In this document: positions 54,241 through 64,000 of the stretch, in pieces
Layout: every line of letters begins with the position of its first letter
How positions within the stretch are numbered: position 1 is the stretch's first letter
Source of the DNA: Lottia gigantea
Lineage: Eukaryota; Mollusca; Gastropoda; Lottiidae
NCBI RefSeq assembly: GCF_000327385.1
Contig: NW_008707563.1
Span: 60,786 to 124,785 of the forward strand
Direction of reading: 5' to 3'
DNA: 64,000 bases
Notes under the pieces: generated by a model
Database searches by the model: none
Told to the model about the DNA's origin: nothing
Seen by the model: the letters and a program-made list of their open reading frames with translations, nothing else
Made by a program: the position numbers and the translations under genes

Positions 54241-57050
54241 AATGTCATCATGCCTGCCATTTTCATGAATGTTTTTCACCCGTGCTATAAAATCATGAAA
54301 TAAGATGCAGCATGTCAGTTTTGGCAAAGAAAGAAGGGTGGATGGAGTGCAGCATATCAAGTTTTTACATCCAGTAAATAAGTCAATGAATACCGGTATA
54401 TAATATTATTATAATAACCATAAATTGACATATTGTAACATATTATGAATGTGATTATGCACAAATCAATTTTTCAAAAACAAAAACAGTTCCGTCTGGG
54501 ACTAAAGCATAAAAAAATAAATTGAGGTCACCAAAACTTACATGGTTTTCATGTCCATTTTCCATTTTTATGGTCAGTCATAAAACCAATATATTCTTTC
54601 CAGTGAGCAGTTAGCAATTTTATAAAAAAAACGAGGCTGGATATAGTGTGCCGATCATCTATTTGACACCCCTCCACTTTCTAGGGAACTCTTCCACAAA
54701 TACATAATGCATTCTTTCTATCAATATGTATGGAACTGAATGTGTATGATTGGAATAGCTCATCTGTAAAACTAGGGGTGTTTTTGTTACATGTTAAATT
54801 ATATCCAGCTTTGAAATAGTCAGAATTATTTCTGCAATGACTAGAGTAGCATACGGTAATAGTCATCGTGCAGGCAAGATGTCGAATATCTACTCATAGC
54901 ATCTAAAAGACTGAAAATGCAGATGTTAACATAAAGAGTATATCAATAACACTATACATTATTTAACTCTAATTAAAACCAGATAAAACTTTCGTTCTGT
55001 TTTTTGTTGGATTTTATTTTTAATATAGTCACTTAAGTTAGGGTCATACACTGATGACCTCTGCTTTAACCAATCAAAATTTATCCCTGGAGTGGGTAGA
55101 AATTTTAGTGGTTAAAGCAGGGGCAGGTCAAAAGGTTACTTTGACGAATATTCAACAGGCCCGTCTTAAGACCTTATCTGAAGGGGCTATATTAGAAATA
55201 ACAGATACTATAAACAAAACGAAGTTGGGTCTAATTTTAATTAGATTGTATTCGACCAATATAAGAAGGATTTGACCTTTAACCTCATATTTCACAGATA
55301 CTGTATAAGAAGTTGAATATTATAATATTAATGATTTGTCTCTGTCTTGTCAAACTGTTCCCAACTCCAGTAAAATATGATATACTAAATTCTCATGACT
55401 TAAGCAGATATATTAAACAAGACCAAACAAAATGCATCACTTAAAAGGCACATTATAAAGGATGGAATTATTATAAACAGACTTAGTATATCCCTTAACA
55501 AAAATGGACAACAAATATGGCAAGATCACAAAAAGCACCAATCACTAGAAATAAAATGGCAGTATTGATTTCAATATTATCTTAAAAAAAAAAAAAACTT
55601 AAACTTCTAAAAGACATATTCATCTTGACATCTTTTGATAACCAGTTTCGTTTTTTTTGTGTGTGATTTAACTCTTCTAGATGTTCTAGCTATGAAATGA
55701 AGATATATTCTATAATATACAACATATTGGAATGCAACAGAAAATACCCATATATCAGCAAAATATAAACAAAATATCTTAAAATTTCACAAATTCAAAC
55801 AAAAAATCAAGTTAGATCATCTGAAGAATACATAACCATTGAAAAAATTCCAGTTTCATTAATTTTGTTTTCGTTCTCCATTGTAATCTTAAATAATTTA
55901 TACCAAAGTCCCTTTCTGTTGATGTTCATTTTAACCAATCATAGTGCGTTATGCAGAATTTGAGTTTTAATATCGACTATGAATTATAGGATAGCTAAAC
56001 CCAAGTACAGCGATATGACCAATGAGAATTCTGATACTGGTTTGTAAAAGTGATTCGATTGGTCAGAAAGTTGCTTGTGATTGACCGCTATTAACATCTT
56101 GTATTGAAATCAGTACACAACCTTGGTATAAATCTTGTTAGATTACAAAAGAGATCGAAAAAATAAGGAAACAAAATTATAATCTAATCTTAACAAGAGC
56201 AGTGTTTTCTGTCATTTCAGAGAAACTTGACCAGATTTTGACAAAATACCTACCAAGCCAAAATCCTCTCTGGAATATCTTTAGGATAAAGTTTCTATTT
56301 TTATAATTGCACTAAAAATTAAAGGGATATGGTCGTCTAAATATTTGCTTCACTAGTTATAAAACCTTAATTTAAGTTATCTGTAACACTTTTCAGAATG
56401 ACAATTCAACATCTGGTTGGCATTCAAACAAAATTAAGTATGATATTGACCAAATCTAGATTTTTTCTGATGAGATGTTGTCAATAGTCTTAAAATTTAA
56501 GACCCTCATTTACTTCTGCTGGTTACAGAGGTTGATTAAATTGAATTGTTTAATAACCAGATGTGAAATATTTATTTTGAAAAGTTTTAACAATTAATGT
56601 TCTATAAAACCTGTAGCCAAGTAAATAATTAGCTGACTAAAGCCCTTATGAAAAGAAGACTTAAAAAATATTTTAAACCTAATTAATTTACATGTATTAT
56701 GAATCATGTTGTTACTCAGAGTTTCACACTATGTGATCCTCAGACAACTGACCTATTTTCAGCCTAGGATATCATTAAATAATAAGTAAATACTAAAATT
56801 TCACTTGGGAGGTAAATACAATCATATATATTATGCCAGGGTTTGGACAATAAGCATAAAAAAGAAAAGATTTATAAAATGGTAGCTTAGATCGAGATTT
56901 CCAAGTCCAAGAGATCAGTAGCTACGATTTTATAAACATAAACAAGTGACCTTAACCAAATATTTCACAACAAACATATTAAATCATCCACGGTCCCTTT
57001 TTACTAGAAAATCTTGATTTATTGCAAGCATAGAATTTTACATAACCTGA
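54241..57050. other. 2.8 kb without a supported gene
   Basis: Single-copy-looking sequence. A 73-codon frame (55054-55275, +) has no domain; its start overlaps a bulged inverted pair, CTGCTTTAACCA and TGGTTAAAGCAG. Several CCAAT motifs occur between 55935 and 56065. About 56320-56680 starts TTAAAGGGATATGGTCG and may be a decayed TTAA element. A minus-strand AATAAA at 57018-57023 could serve DCAKD. Confidence 0.4.
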
Positions 57051-57376
57051 TTAAAGGTACACTACCTCTCAGAATGACAAAAGTATTGAAATTTTTTTAA
57101 CTCCTCCAAAATGAGTCTATGTTCATCTCTGGACTTACCTGGTGTCATAACTATACAACAGAATCTCTCTATAATCTAATAAATCTATAAAAGTAATAAT
57201 TCATTAAACTAGGTATTTTTCAATAATTATTCAGTTTAATGGATATATTGTCCTACATAGAGATTCTATTCTTTAGTTATGGTACCTAGTAAGTCTAACT
57301 GATGAATATATACACTTATTGACCAAGTTTGAGATTTAAAATTGAATGTCCCTTCGAACAGGTAGAATTCCTTTAA
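57051..57376 (+). mobile_element. MITE family C, copy near DCAKD
   Basis: TTAA-bounded, ends AAGGTACACTACCTCTCAGA and CAGGTAGAATTCCTTTAA. Closest to the copy at 4014-4359 (shared ATTCAGTTTAATGGATATAT and TAGAGATTCTATTCTTTAGT). It lies within about 450 bp of the DCAKD stop codon and may be part of its 3' UTR. Confidence 0.75.
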
Positions 57377-57494
57377 AATACAAATATGGATGTTTCACTT
57401 TATGCAGCAAAACACAAAATTAAATATGCACATCTGCATTCTAAAAAGATTGTAATTTTACACTATACTAGACAATTTCAGGCCAGACTCAGTT

Positions 57495-59893
57495 TTATCG
57501 AAAAAACCCTAAAATAAATTTATAAAATCCCCATAAAACAACGAATGCCAGAAATATTAAAATACGGACTTTCCAATGAGCTCTTGAGGCACAGAATCTT
57601 TTAAACCAATCAACAACCTGCTTTTCTGTCAGATCTCGTTCACCGCTATTGTCAATGACAGCAGCTGCTAAATGACATTTCTGGGTTAAAGGCATCTGTA
57701 TGTCAATTCTATTTATAGCCTCTTCTCGTGTCAAATTATTTCGTGACATCAGACGTTTGATTTGTTGATCTGTAGAACTGAAAAAAATAATGAAAATGGC
57801 ATGAAGAGATTTCTAATGAAACAAGAGAGACTTCAATATTTTAGAAAACTAAAAATTCGTCAGGTTCTAGACAACCAGTTGGACCTTGACTAGTCTGCAA
57901 CATCTGCCCCTATTCCAGCCTCTGATAGTTATTTTGACAGTTATCAGCTGGGGTAGTGTAAAACAAAACTAGGCCCTGTTTTATGGGTATCTTCTGTCTC
58001 AACAACTGTCAAAATATAGCTATCAGAAACTGGAATATAGGCAGATGTTTTGGTCTAACCTCTTGGCATTGATCTTTCATGGAATTTCCAAAACCATTTG
58101 CATCTAGAGTCAGTAGAATAATAAGAAAATATACTTCTGTCAACACATTGACCAGATCATAAATATAACATGAAATTCAGATTTGAAGTCGAACATGACT
58201 GGCAAATTAAAAAGTGAATCAGTAACCCTGATACTCACCAACTAACAACCACTGTAAACGTCAAATATGGCAGCATATTCCCAGTTTCAAATAACAATGG
58301 TAAATCTAATATAACAAATTGGTGTCCTGAAAAACAAAGTTTAATGCATTCAAGAGAAATGGATATTTTAATTTAAAAGGTGCTACTGATAGCTGTGAGC
58401 TCTGTCAGCTAGTAATGCTAGGAGCAGACAATTGTATTTTAGAGCTTACATCACTCAAGAGTTTAATAGGTACACAATTCTATTCTGAACATCACATGAT
58501 ATCAACATCAAATCTACTTGGTTTTAGAAAAATTGATCGTCCAACAAAATGCGCAAGACTGAGAAACGAATTTAATCACAGGCGTAAATAACTCCGAAAA
58601 TATTGAACATTTTTTTTTTGCTTGCGATTCATACAGGCATAAAAAATCTTTGTCACGAGCTAGCGCACGAGCGAGTTCGAGAAATTTGAAAATTTGCGAC
58701 AATAGGGCCATAAAATAGACTCATCTGCTCCCAGCATAAAGCTGAGATGAAAATAATACAGCTGATATATGAAAAGGTAACAAACAATAATTACCAGTAA
58801 TCAACAACCAAACACATTTCCAAATAATATTTTTCTGGATTTCAGGATGTGTGATAGAATTTAACAGTTTTCGTTTTTTATCATCATTAAAAATCACTTG
58901 TCCTAGTTTATCTCTATCTACACTACCATTGTCTAAAATAAACTCTTCCCCAAATATCTGTTTGATTTTCTTCCATGCTGGTTTACCTGGCAGTACCACT
59001 GAAATCAGAGAAAAAACAAATTATGGGATTCAGTCGTCTTAGAGGAATTGTAAAGAAGTTTTCTAAATATTTCATGTGTATCAGGGACACTCATAATATC
59101 AATTTGAACTATTTCAATTTTCAATAAGACATCTCTGGTTCCTGCAATTGCACTAAAACTAAGTGTTTTATTACATCACTAATCTCAAAGGGCCTTATGT
59201 GATAAAGCATATAAGCTTACATCCAACAAATAGTTTTAGTGGAATTCCAGAAACCACAGATGTCTGATTGACAATTGGAATGGTGCAAATTGATGCTATC
59301 AGTGTACCTGATACACATAAAGTATTTTAGAAAACCTCTTTACAGTCCCTTTAATGTCAGCAATGGCAGCTGACAGAGAACTCTTCCTTTTCTAATTTCA
59401 GAATGAAAATCCAACTAATTTGAGTTTGATTGTCGTCTGCTAGGTAATTCACTGTAAAAAATTCATGTTTTCATCAATACAAAATATTCCAAAAGGAGTC
59501 AACAGTCCAAACTATTTATAATTGGTAAATATTGATATATTGCAAATAAGTAGCCTATGATTCATAGATTGTGAATATGGGTCAAGATACCTTGGAAGCC
59601 AGGTAGTCTATAAAGGAAAAGTTAGGACAGGTATTATCCCGATTGATTTTGCTTCAAGTCCACATCTTTGAGATTTAAATTAGACTTTGAAATTCAAGTA
59701 CATTATCAAATTTATTAAAATAAAAAAGGAATACAAATAAATGGATATGAAACTGCAAGTGCAATAAAAATGTAAACAAACCTTCCCTGGCCACTTTGTC
59801 AGCATCTATTACAGCAGAGCCCAATCTTCTAAACATTTCACTGACCGTCGATTTGCCAGAAGCTATGCCTCCCGTTAACCCAATTAAAAACAT
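57495..59893 (-). CDS. DCAKD: Dephospho-CoA kinase domain-containing protein
   Basis: Four coding exons on the minus strand: 59893-59782, 58998-58795, 58326-58239 and 57777-57495. All introns are GT..AG and phases match, giving 228 residues (human DCAKD has 231). The P-loop is intact at residues 8-16 (GGIASGKST); DAD (30-32), the HPEI motif (88-91) and DLPLLFE (113-119) are the expected nucleotide and substrate-site motifs. The family transfers phosphate from ATP to the ribose 3'-hydroxyl of dephospho-CoA, the last step of CoA synthesis; activity of this DCAKD branch is inferred. Residues about 205-227 are a hydrophobic anchor ([20 protein letters not shown]), as in the human protein, probably placing it on an organelle membrane. 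I chose the ATG at 59893 because the family starts MFLxGLTGG. An in-frame ATG at 60040 would add 49 residues. It is divergent from RBM48. Confidence 0.95.
57899..58049. other. Hairpin in DCAKD intron 3
   Basis: Left arm 57899-57942 (AACATCTGCCCCTATTCCAG, then CTCTGATAGTTATTTTGACA) pairs with right arm 58004-58049, with about seven mismatches over 45 bp and a 61-base loop. Partial pairing continues outward (TTGGACC and GGTCTAA). It may be a foldback element or a structured intronic RNA. Confidence 0.6.
59038..59354 (+). mobile_element. MITE family A, copy 11, in DCAKD intron 1
   Basis: Left AGAGGAATTGTAAAGAAG, centre CTCAAAGGGCCTTATGTGAT, right arm GGAATTCCAGAAACCACAGA to CCTCTTTACAGTCCCTTTAA. 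Its centre shows what the captured-fragment copy at 45 kb has replaced. It lies 40 bp upstream of the exon 2 acceptor of DCAKD. Confidence 0.85.
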
Positions 59894-60238
59894 GATGGAA
59901 ATTGAGTAGAAATTCGCTAAAAATTTAATTATTTCACAGGCCCCATTGATCGGATTAATTGGGTCAATGAACCAAAACAATAATGAGTTACTTCCCCTCC
60001 ATAGTAGAACTTTGCTAAACTTAAGTAAACAGTGTGTCATTCATTTTTTTACCTTGTTTGCCTTAAACACATTTAAGACATGAAAAAATTTATTTGAATT
60101 AAAAATATGTTTTGTTTCAACTTTTTAAAAAAAAGTTTAAGTTTCTCAAATTTAACTTCAGCATACAAGATTAAATCAGCTTTTCTGAGAGCTGACACAA
60201 AAGTTAAGATGTAGCAAGGTGTAATTTAAAAATCCAAG
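59894..60238. promoter_or_regulatory. Putative bidirectional promoter, DCAKD / RBM48
   Basis: The 345 bp between the divergent start codons must contain both 5' UTRs and core promoters unless either gene has a distal first exon. No TATA box or clear initiator stands out. ACCCAATTAATTGGGTCAAT type text near 59940 contains CCAAT in both orientations in imperfect form. Based on layout, not on motif proof. Confidence 0.5.
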
Positions 60239-63165
60239 ATGTCAGCTCCCAGTAGTCATCATATTAGACAGAATGTTTGCGCAAACCGTCCAGCGTATAG
60301 AGATGGTCGACAACCTAAAGCAGTAAAGGTAATGGGTAGCTAAGATTTACTCTTCTGACCTATCAATAGATATTGAAGTGATCTAGTCGCTTAAGGTCAA
60401 TTTCTTAGAATATCTGATTGGTGTCTCAAAATTGCCAACAAAAACACCAACTTGACCAAGCAAATGGCTTCATTGTAGGTGTTTCAGAACCAAAGAGATA
60501 TGAATATCTTTTTGATAAAAGTAAAACAAATTTCAGAGTATCTGCACCCTGTTTAGAATATGTTTTATCAACAAATCAAAGCCCAGGATAAGCTGATATT
60601 CTGATAGTGCACAGAACAGGAAGCAATTGCTCTTTCTGCAGACATTTAACAACGCTTTGTCATTCTGTAAAATCTTGAAGGATTCAAAATAGTTGTTGAC
60701 TCATACATGCATGATTTGTATGAGATTTTTTTCAAATACAGTGTTGCCTGTGTTTGTCACAATATTTCTAATGGTTTCAATCTGTTATGTATTCAATATC
60801 TTATCTATTATATTGTAATATTTTCAGGTGTATACAGTGGCTCAAGAATCATGTTATTTATTGATACAAGGTGTTCAAGCAGTAGGAGCTCATACTGATT
60901 TAAATACTCTCTGTTCTGGGTTTGGGGTCCTCAAATCTTTCCAAGCTCTAGATGACTATCCTAGTGAACAATTTACAGAAGTTTATTTGGTCCAATATGA
61001 ACGAATACAATCAGCAAGGTAGTGGATTTGACTCATTTTGACCTTTTGAGATTGTCACGATATTATGCTTGGGATTGACGAGTGTATGTTATCAGGCAAT
61101 TGCGGCAAAAATTTCCCTGTACGCATTTCTTAAACCAACTGGTCTTGATACTGATATCATGTGACATTCAGAATGGCTGCCTCTGCCATTGTGTAGGAAT
61201 CACGTGATCGTGATACATGCTATAAAGTATTTGCTATGTGTGCCCCTTCATGGTTGAGCATAAGAATGTGCTGACGATTTGAACTGACATGATCAGGTGA
61301 AAAAATGTTATTGTGTGTCCCTAGTTTTAATTTAGAAATATTATAATTTTAGAATTTTGGTTTTACTTATTCAGTCAATTTTTTTAATGAAAATTTTGGA
61401 TTTTCAGTTGTAATTTTTAGATTTTCTGATTTTGTTGTTGATTGAATTTAGATATGCCAAGAGAAAAATGGATGATATGTCGTTTTTTGGAGGAGTTCTG
61501 CATGTTTGTTATGCTCCAGAATTTGAATCTGTACAAGAAACAAGAGAGAAATTACAAGATAGAAGAAGACAGGTTGCTGCTAAAATCAGGCAAAATGGTG
61601 AGCATTGATTTTGTTCATCTCGAAACTTGTATGATTTCAAGGATTCTGTCAATAATTGCCTATATTCGAAACGGTTTTGACAATCCATTGTTCTGCTTTG
61701 AATTCTTTTAAAATTCATCAATCTTTATCACACAACAGTACTGTTATCAAGTCTATAAAACAGGTTCACAAAAACAATATAAACTCGTGGCACAGGTTAA
61801 TAACTATGCAAATTAGGTCATATATTAATGCTCCATGTAAACAGAACAACATGGCAAAAAGGTGGACCTCAAAATGAAAGCCCTATATAGAAAAAGTGCA
61901 AGGAATTTAAGGAAACTGTGTGTTTATTGATAGTTGTGATATTTCACTTGTGCTTATGTAATATGAAATTTATCAAAGAGTTGCTGGATTTCATGCAACG
62001 AAATTTCATATAACATAAGCACTCGTTTAAGATCCTCTATATATGCCCTGGTAGCTGAAGCTGATAATCTGTTAATGTTTTAGTTGAATTTACTTCTGGA
62101 ATGTGATACGGATGGCTACAACTGAGGCCTTACAGTTTATAAAAAATGTACTTAGATGAATATATTGTGCGTTTTTTTGGGTTTTTCAGAAAAAGAAAGA
62201 GGTCCTTCCAAAACCATTGTAGAAGATCTTCAAAATCAACTTGAAAAATTGGAACAAAATTATCCCAATTCTAGCAATAATGTACAAAGGAGTGTCCACA
62301 ATCATAAAAGCACTCTAAAAGACGGTCAAAACACAGTTTTGCGTGCAATTGCAACATCTGAAGTTTCTCAGCACGAGCAAAGAGTACCACCACTTCTCAA
62401 CTACACTGATCCTCATAGTGATTTGTCAACAGAATTTCATTTGCCCAATTTTTCAATCCCACCACCACCTCAATATGGGATACACCCTCATTATGCTCCG
62501 AGACATCACCAAGGTTACGGCTTTGCTAATGTTCCTAGTGCTCACGCCACGTTACCCATGTATTTCGATGAACGACTATGTGACAATCACTCCAGAGATT
62601 CGGAATTGAAGCAAAAAATTTCAAAAGACGACTTGCAAGAAAAAACTAAATCGGTGTCAGAATCTCATAAGATAGTCAAAGGACTGGTAGTAAAAGACTA
62701 TAAATCTAATCATCCAGTACCAAAGTTTGTTCCCCGACAAGCTACTAAGAACATTAACAAGCCAGATACAACTTCCAAGGTGAAGGACACTGATAAATTC
62801 AATAAAGAGATACGAAAGAATGCTTTTACCTTGGGAGAACCCCAAGGTCCTGAGAAACCAGTTGATCTTAAGTCTCAGAGTTTAGATATAACTAGAGAAG
62901 CGGTTGTTTCTGTGAACTCTTCAGTGAAAGAGATTAGAAAGCAAGTTGCCAAGGTAATATTTCAACTAATTTTTTTTTTGTAAGATATTTTCGCATGTTA
63001 ATTTACTTCATGACCAGTCAAATAGAAAAGATTTTATGTACTCTTATTAAATTTTCTTCTTATCAACATTTAGATTCAATATCTGTTTTGCATTAGTTAA
63101 TCTATGTATTTTTTTTAAAGTTTTCCAGTGATCCTCCTTTAAAGAAGAAGAAAAAGATCCAGTGA
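60239..63165 (+). CDS. RBM48: RNA-binding protein 48 (minor spliceosome)
   Basis: Five coding exons: 60239-60328, 60828-61018, 61452-61597, 62190-62953 and 63121-63165, all with GT..AG introns and matching phases, giving 411 residues (human 367). The N-terminus has the family signature RPAYRDGRQPKAVKVYTV. The RRM covers residues about 31-117, with RNP2-like YLLIQG (40-45) and the highly conserved AKRKMDDMSFFGGVLHVCYA (96-115). A PEFE-VxETREKLQDRRRQ helix follows. From about residue 145 the protein is low-complexity with His/Pro/Ser/Lys-rich stretches, and it ends in a basic KKKKK tail, like the Arg/Lys-rich end of the human protein. RBM48 works with ARMC7 in the U12-type spliceosome, where it holds the capped 5' end of U6atac RNA. 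Last exon codes only 14 residues. No AATAAA is visible before the minisatellite that starts 60 bp downstream. Confidence 0.95.
61946..62024. other. Near-perfect hairpin in RBM48 intron 3
   Basis: GTGCTTATGTAATATGAAAT and its inverse ATTTCATATAACATAAGCAC pair with one mismatch over at least 22 bp. TTGC and GCAA form an inner stem with a ten-base terminal loop. Overall length (about 75 nt) is like a microRNA precursor. It is also compatible with a tiny foldback element. Confidence 0.55.
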
Positions 63166-63225
63166 ACTGTATTTTATTTGTTGACCGGTTGAGTGCACAT
63201 CAGCCACAAGAGCACATAGGGGATG

Positions 63226-64000
63226 TCCTATCTGTGGCAGTTGACTGGGTGGGATGTCCTATCTGTGGCAAACAGACAGGGGGGCAGAGAAAATGTCCTA
63301 TCTGTGGCAAACAGAGGGTGAAAAATTGCCTTTCTGTGGCAAAAAGACAGGCGAAAGATTGTCCTATTTGTGGCTGACAGGGGGAAAAATTGCCTATCTG
63401 TGGCAACTACTCAGGGGGAAAAATATCCTACCTGTGGCAGACAGGAGGAAGGGGGAAAATGTCCTATCCATGGCAAACAGACAGGGGGGAAAATGGCCTA
63501 TCTGTGGCAGACAGGGCGAAGGGGGAAAAATGGCTTATCTGTGGCAACTATCCTCTCTGTGGAAGACAGGGCGAAGGGGGAAAATGTCCTATCTGTGCCC
63601 AACAGACAGGGGAAAATATCCTATTTATGGCAAGCTGTCAGGGGGGAAAAATGGCCTATCTGTGGCAAAAAGACAGGGGGAAAAATTGTCCTATCTATGG
63701 CAAACTGACGGGGAAAAATTGTCCTATCTATGGCAAACTGACAGGGGGAAAAGTCCTATCTATGACAAACTGACGGGGGGGACTGTCCTGTCTTTGGCCA
63801 ACTAACAGGGGAGAAAAATGGCCTATCTGTGGCAAAAGGACGGGGAAAATTGTCCTAGTTGTGGCCAAAAGACAGGGAAAAAGGGCCTAACTGTGGCAGA
63901 CAACGCAAAGGGGGAAAAGACCGGGAGGAGGGAAAAAATGTCCTATCTATGGCAAACTGACAGGGGGAAAAAGTCCTATCTTTGGCAACCAGACAGGGAG
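63226..64000 (+). repeat. Minisatellite with G-runs, unit about 34-37 bp
   Basis: About 21 variable units: TGTCCTATCTGTGGCAAACA, GACAGGGGGGAAAAAT. It continues off the window's end. It starts about 60 bp after the RBM48 stop codon and probably lies in or just after its 3' UTR. All three plus frames are open for over 100 codons and encode repeated CPICGKQ-like or LWQTDRG peptides, which I treat as by-products. Confidence 0.93.

Noticed and set aside
55054-55275. 73-codon frame in the 3' flank of DCAKD
   Set aside because: No domain; its start overlaps an inverted pair and nothing supports transcription.
63254-63805. 183-codon frame and overlapping frames with CPICGKQ repeats that resemble zinc-binding motifs
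   Set aside because: All three plus frames are open over the same minisatellite, and the CxxC spacing is just the repeat period.
1-64000. Autonomous transposons, LINE reverse transcriptases, LTR elements or virus-like fossils
   Set aside because: I looked for long frames and conserved motifs of these classes and found none; all mobile elements seen are non-autonomous.

Overview
The window is nuclear DNA from an invertebrate animal. It is strongly AT-rich and its genes have spliced exons with GT..AG introns. The protein genes are animal families (ZC3H10, DCAKD, RBM48). It carries tRNA-derived SINEs with a conserved central domain of a type known from molluscs and other marine invertebrates. 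A lophotrochozoan or invertebrate deuterostome fits best; the sequence alone does not let me say which.

Only three protein genes can be supported, all in the right-hand 27 kb. ZC3H10 (37376-38545, +) is an apparently intronless CDS with three CCCH zinc fingers and a coiled coil. DCAKD (57495-59893, -) has four coding exons and encodes a complete 228-residue dephospho-CoA kinase-like protein with a C-terminal membrane segment. RBM48 (60239-63165, +) has five coding exons and encodes a 411-residue minor-spliceosome RRM protein. DCAKD and RBM48 are head to head with 345 bp between start codons, so they probably share a bidirectional promoter.

The first 37 kb and most of 38.5-57 kb hold no recognisable gene. 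They are packed with non-autonomous mobile elements and minisatellites. I distinguish four MITE families by their ends: A (ends AGGGATTGTAAAGAGG, about 310 bp, about 12 copies), B (ends AGGGACAGGTTCGCCATTTT, 7 copies), C (ends AAGTGATACTACGTCTTA, 4 copies) and D (ends AGATGGGTTCCCTT, 2 copies). Their complete copies are bounded by TTAA. There are also several hAT-like miniature elements (one with a perfect 8-bp target duplication), one Harbinger-like element with TAA duplications nested in a MITE, and a tRNA-SINE family. No transposase or reverse-transcriptase ORF is visible, and I see no LTR element or virus-like fossil.

The most striking theme is how the tandem repeats arose. Four large arrays (10.3, 32.2, 33.9 and 47.8 kb) are multimers of the 3' tail of the resident SINE. 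One array (30.4 kb) is a multimer of a MITE-A arm. Another (24.8-26.3 kb) has its seed unit in the flank of a MITE-A copy and invades a second copy. The second theme is gene capture: a MITE-A copy at 45.0-45.6 kb carries, between its arms, a 273-bp host-gene fragment with two in-frame exon pieces and an intact 68-bp intron, flanked by a GGTC repeat. That copy also lies between the arms of a 0.5-kb inverted duplication (43.1 and 47.3 kb). A 50-base run of N at 26348-26397 marks an assembly gap inside one array.
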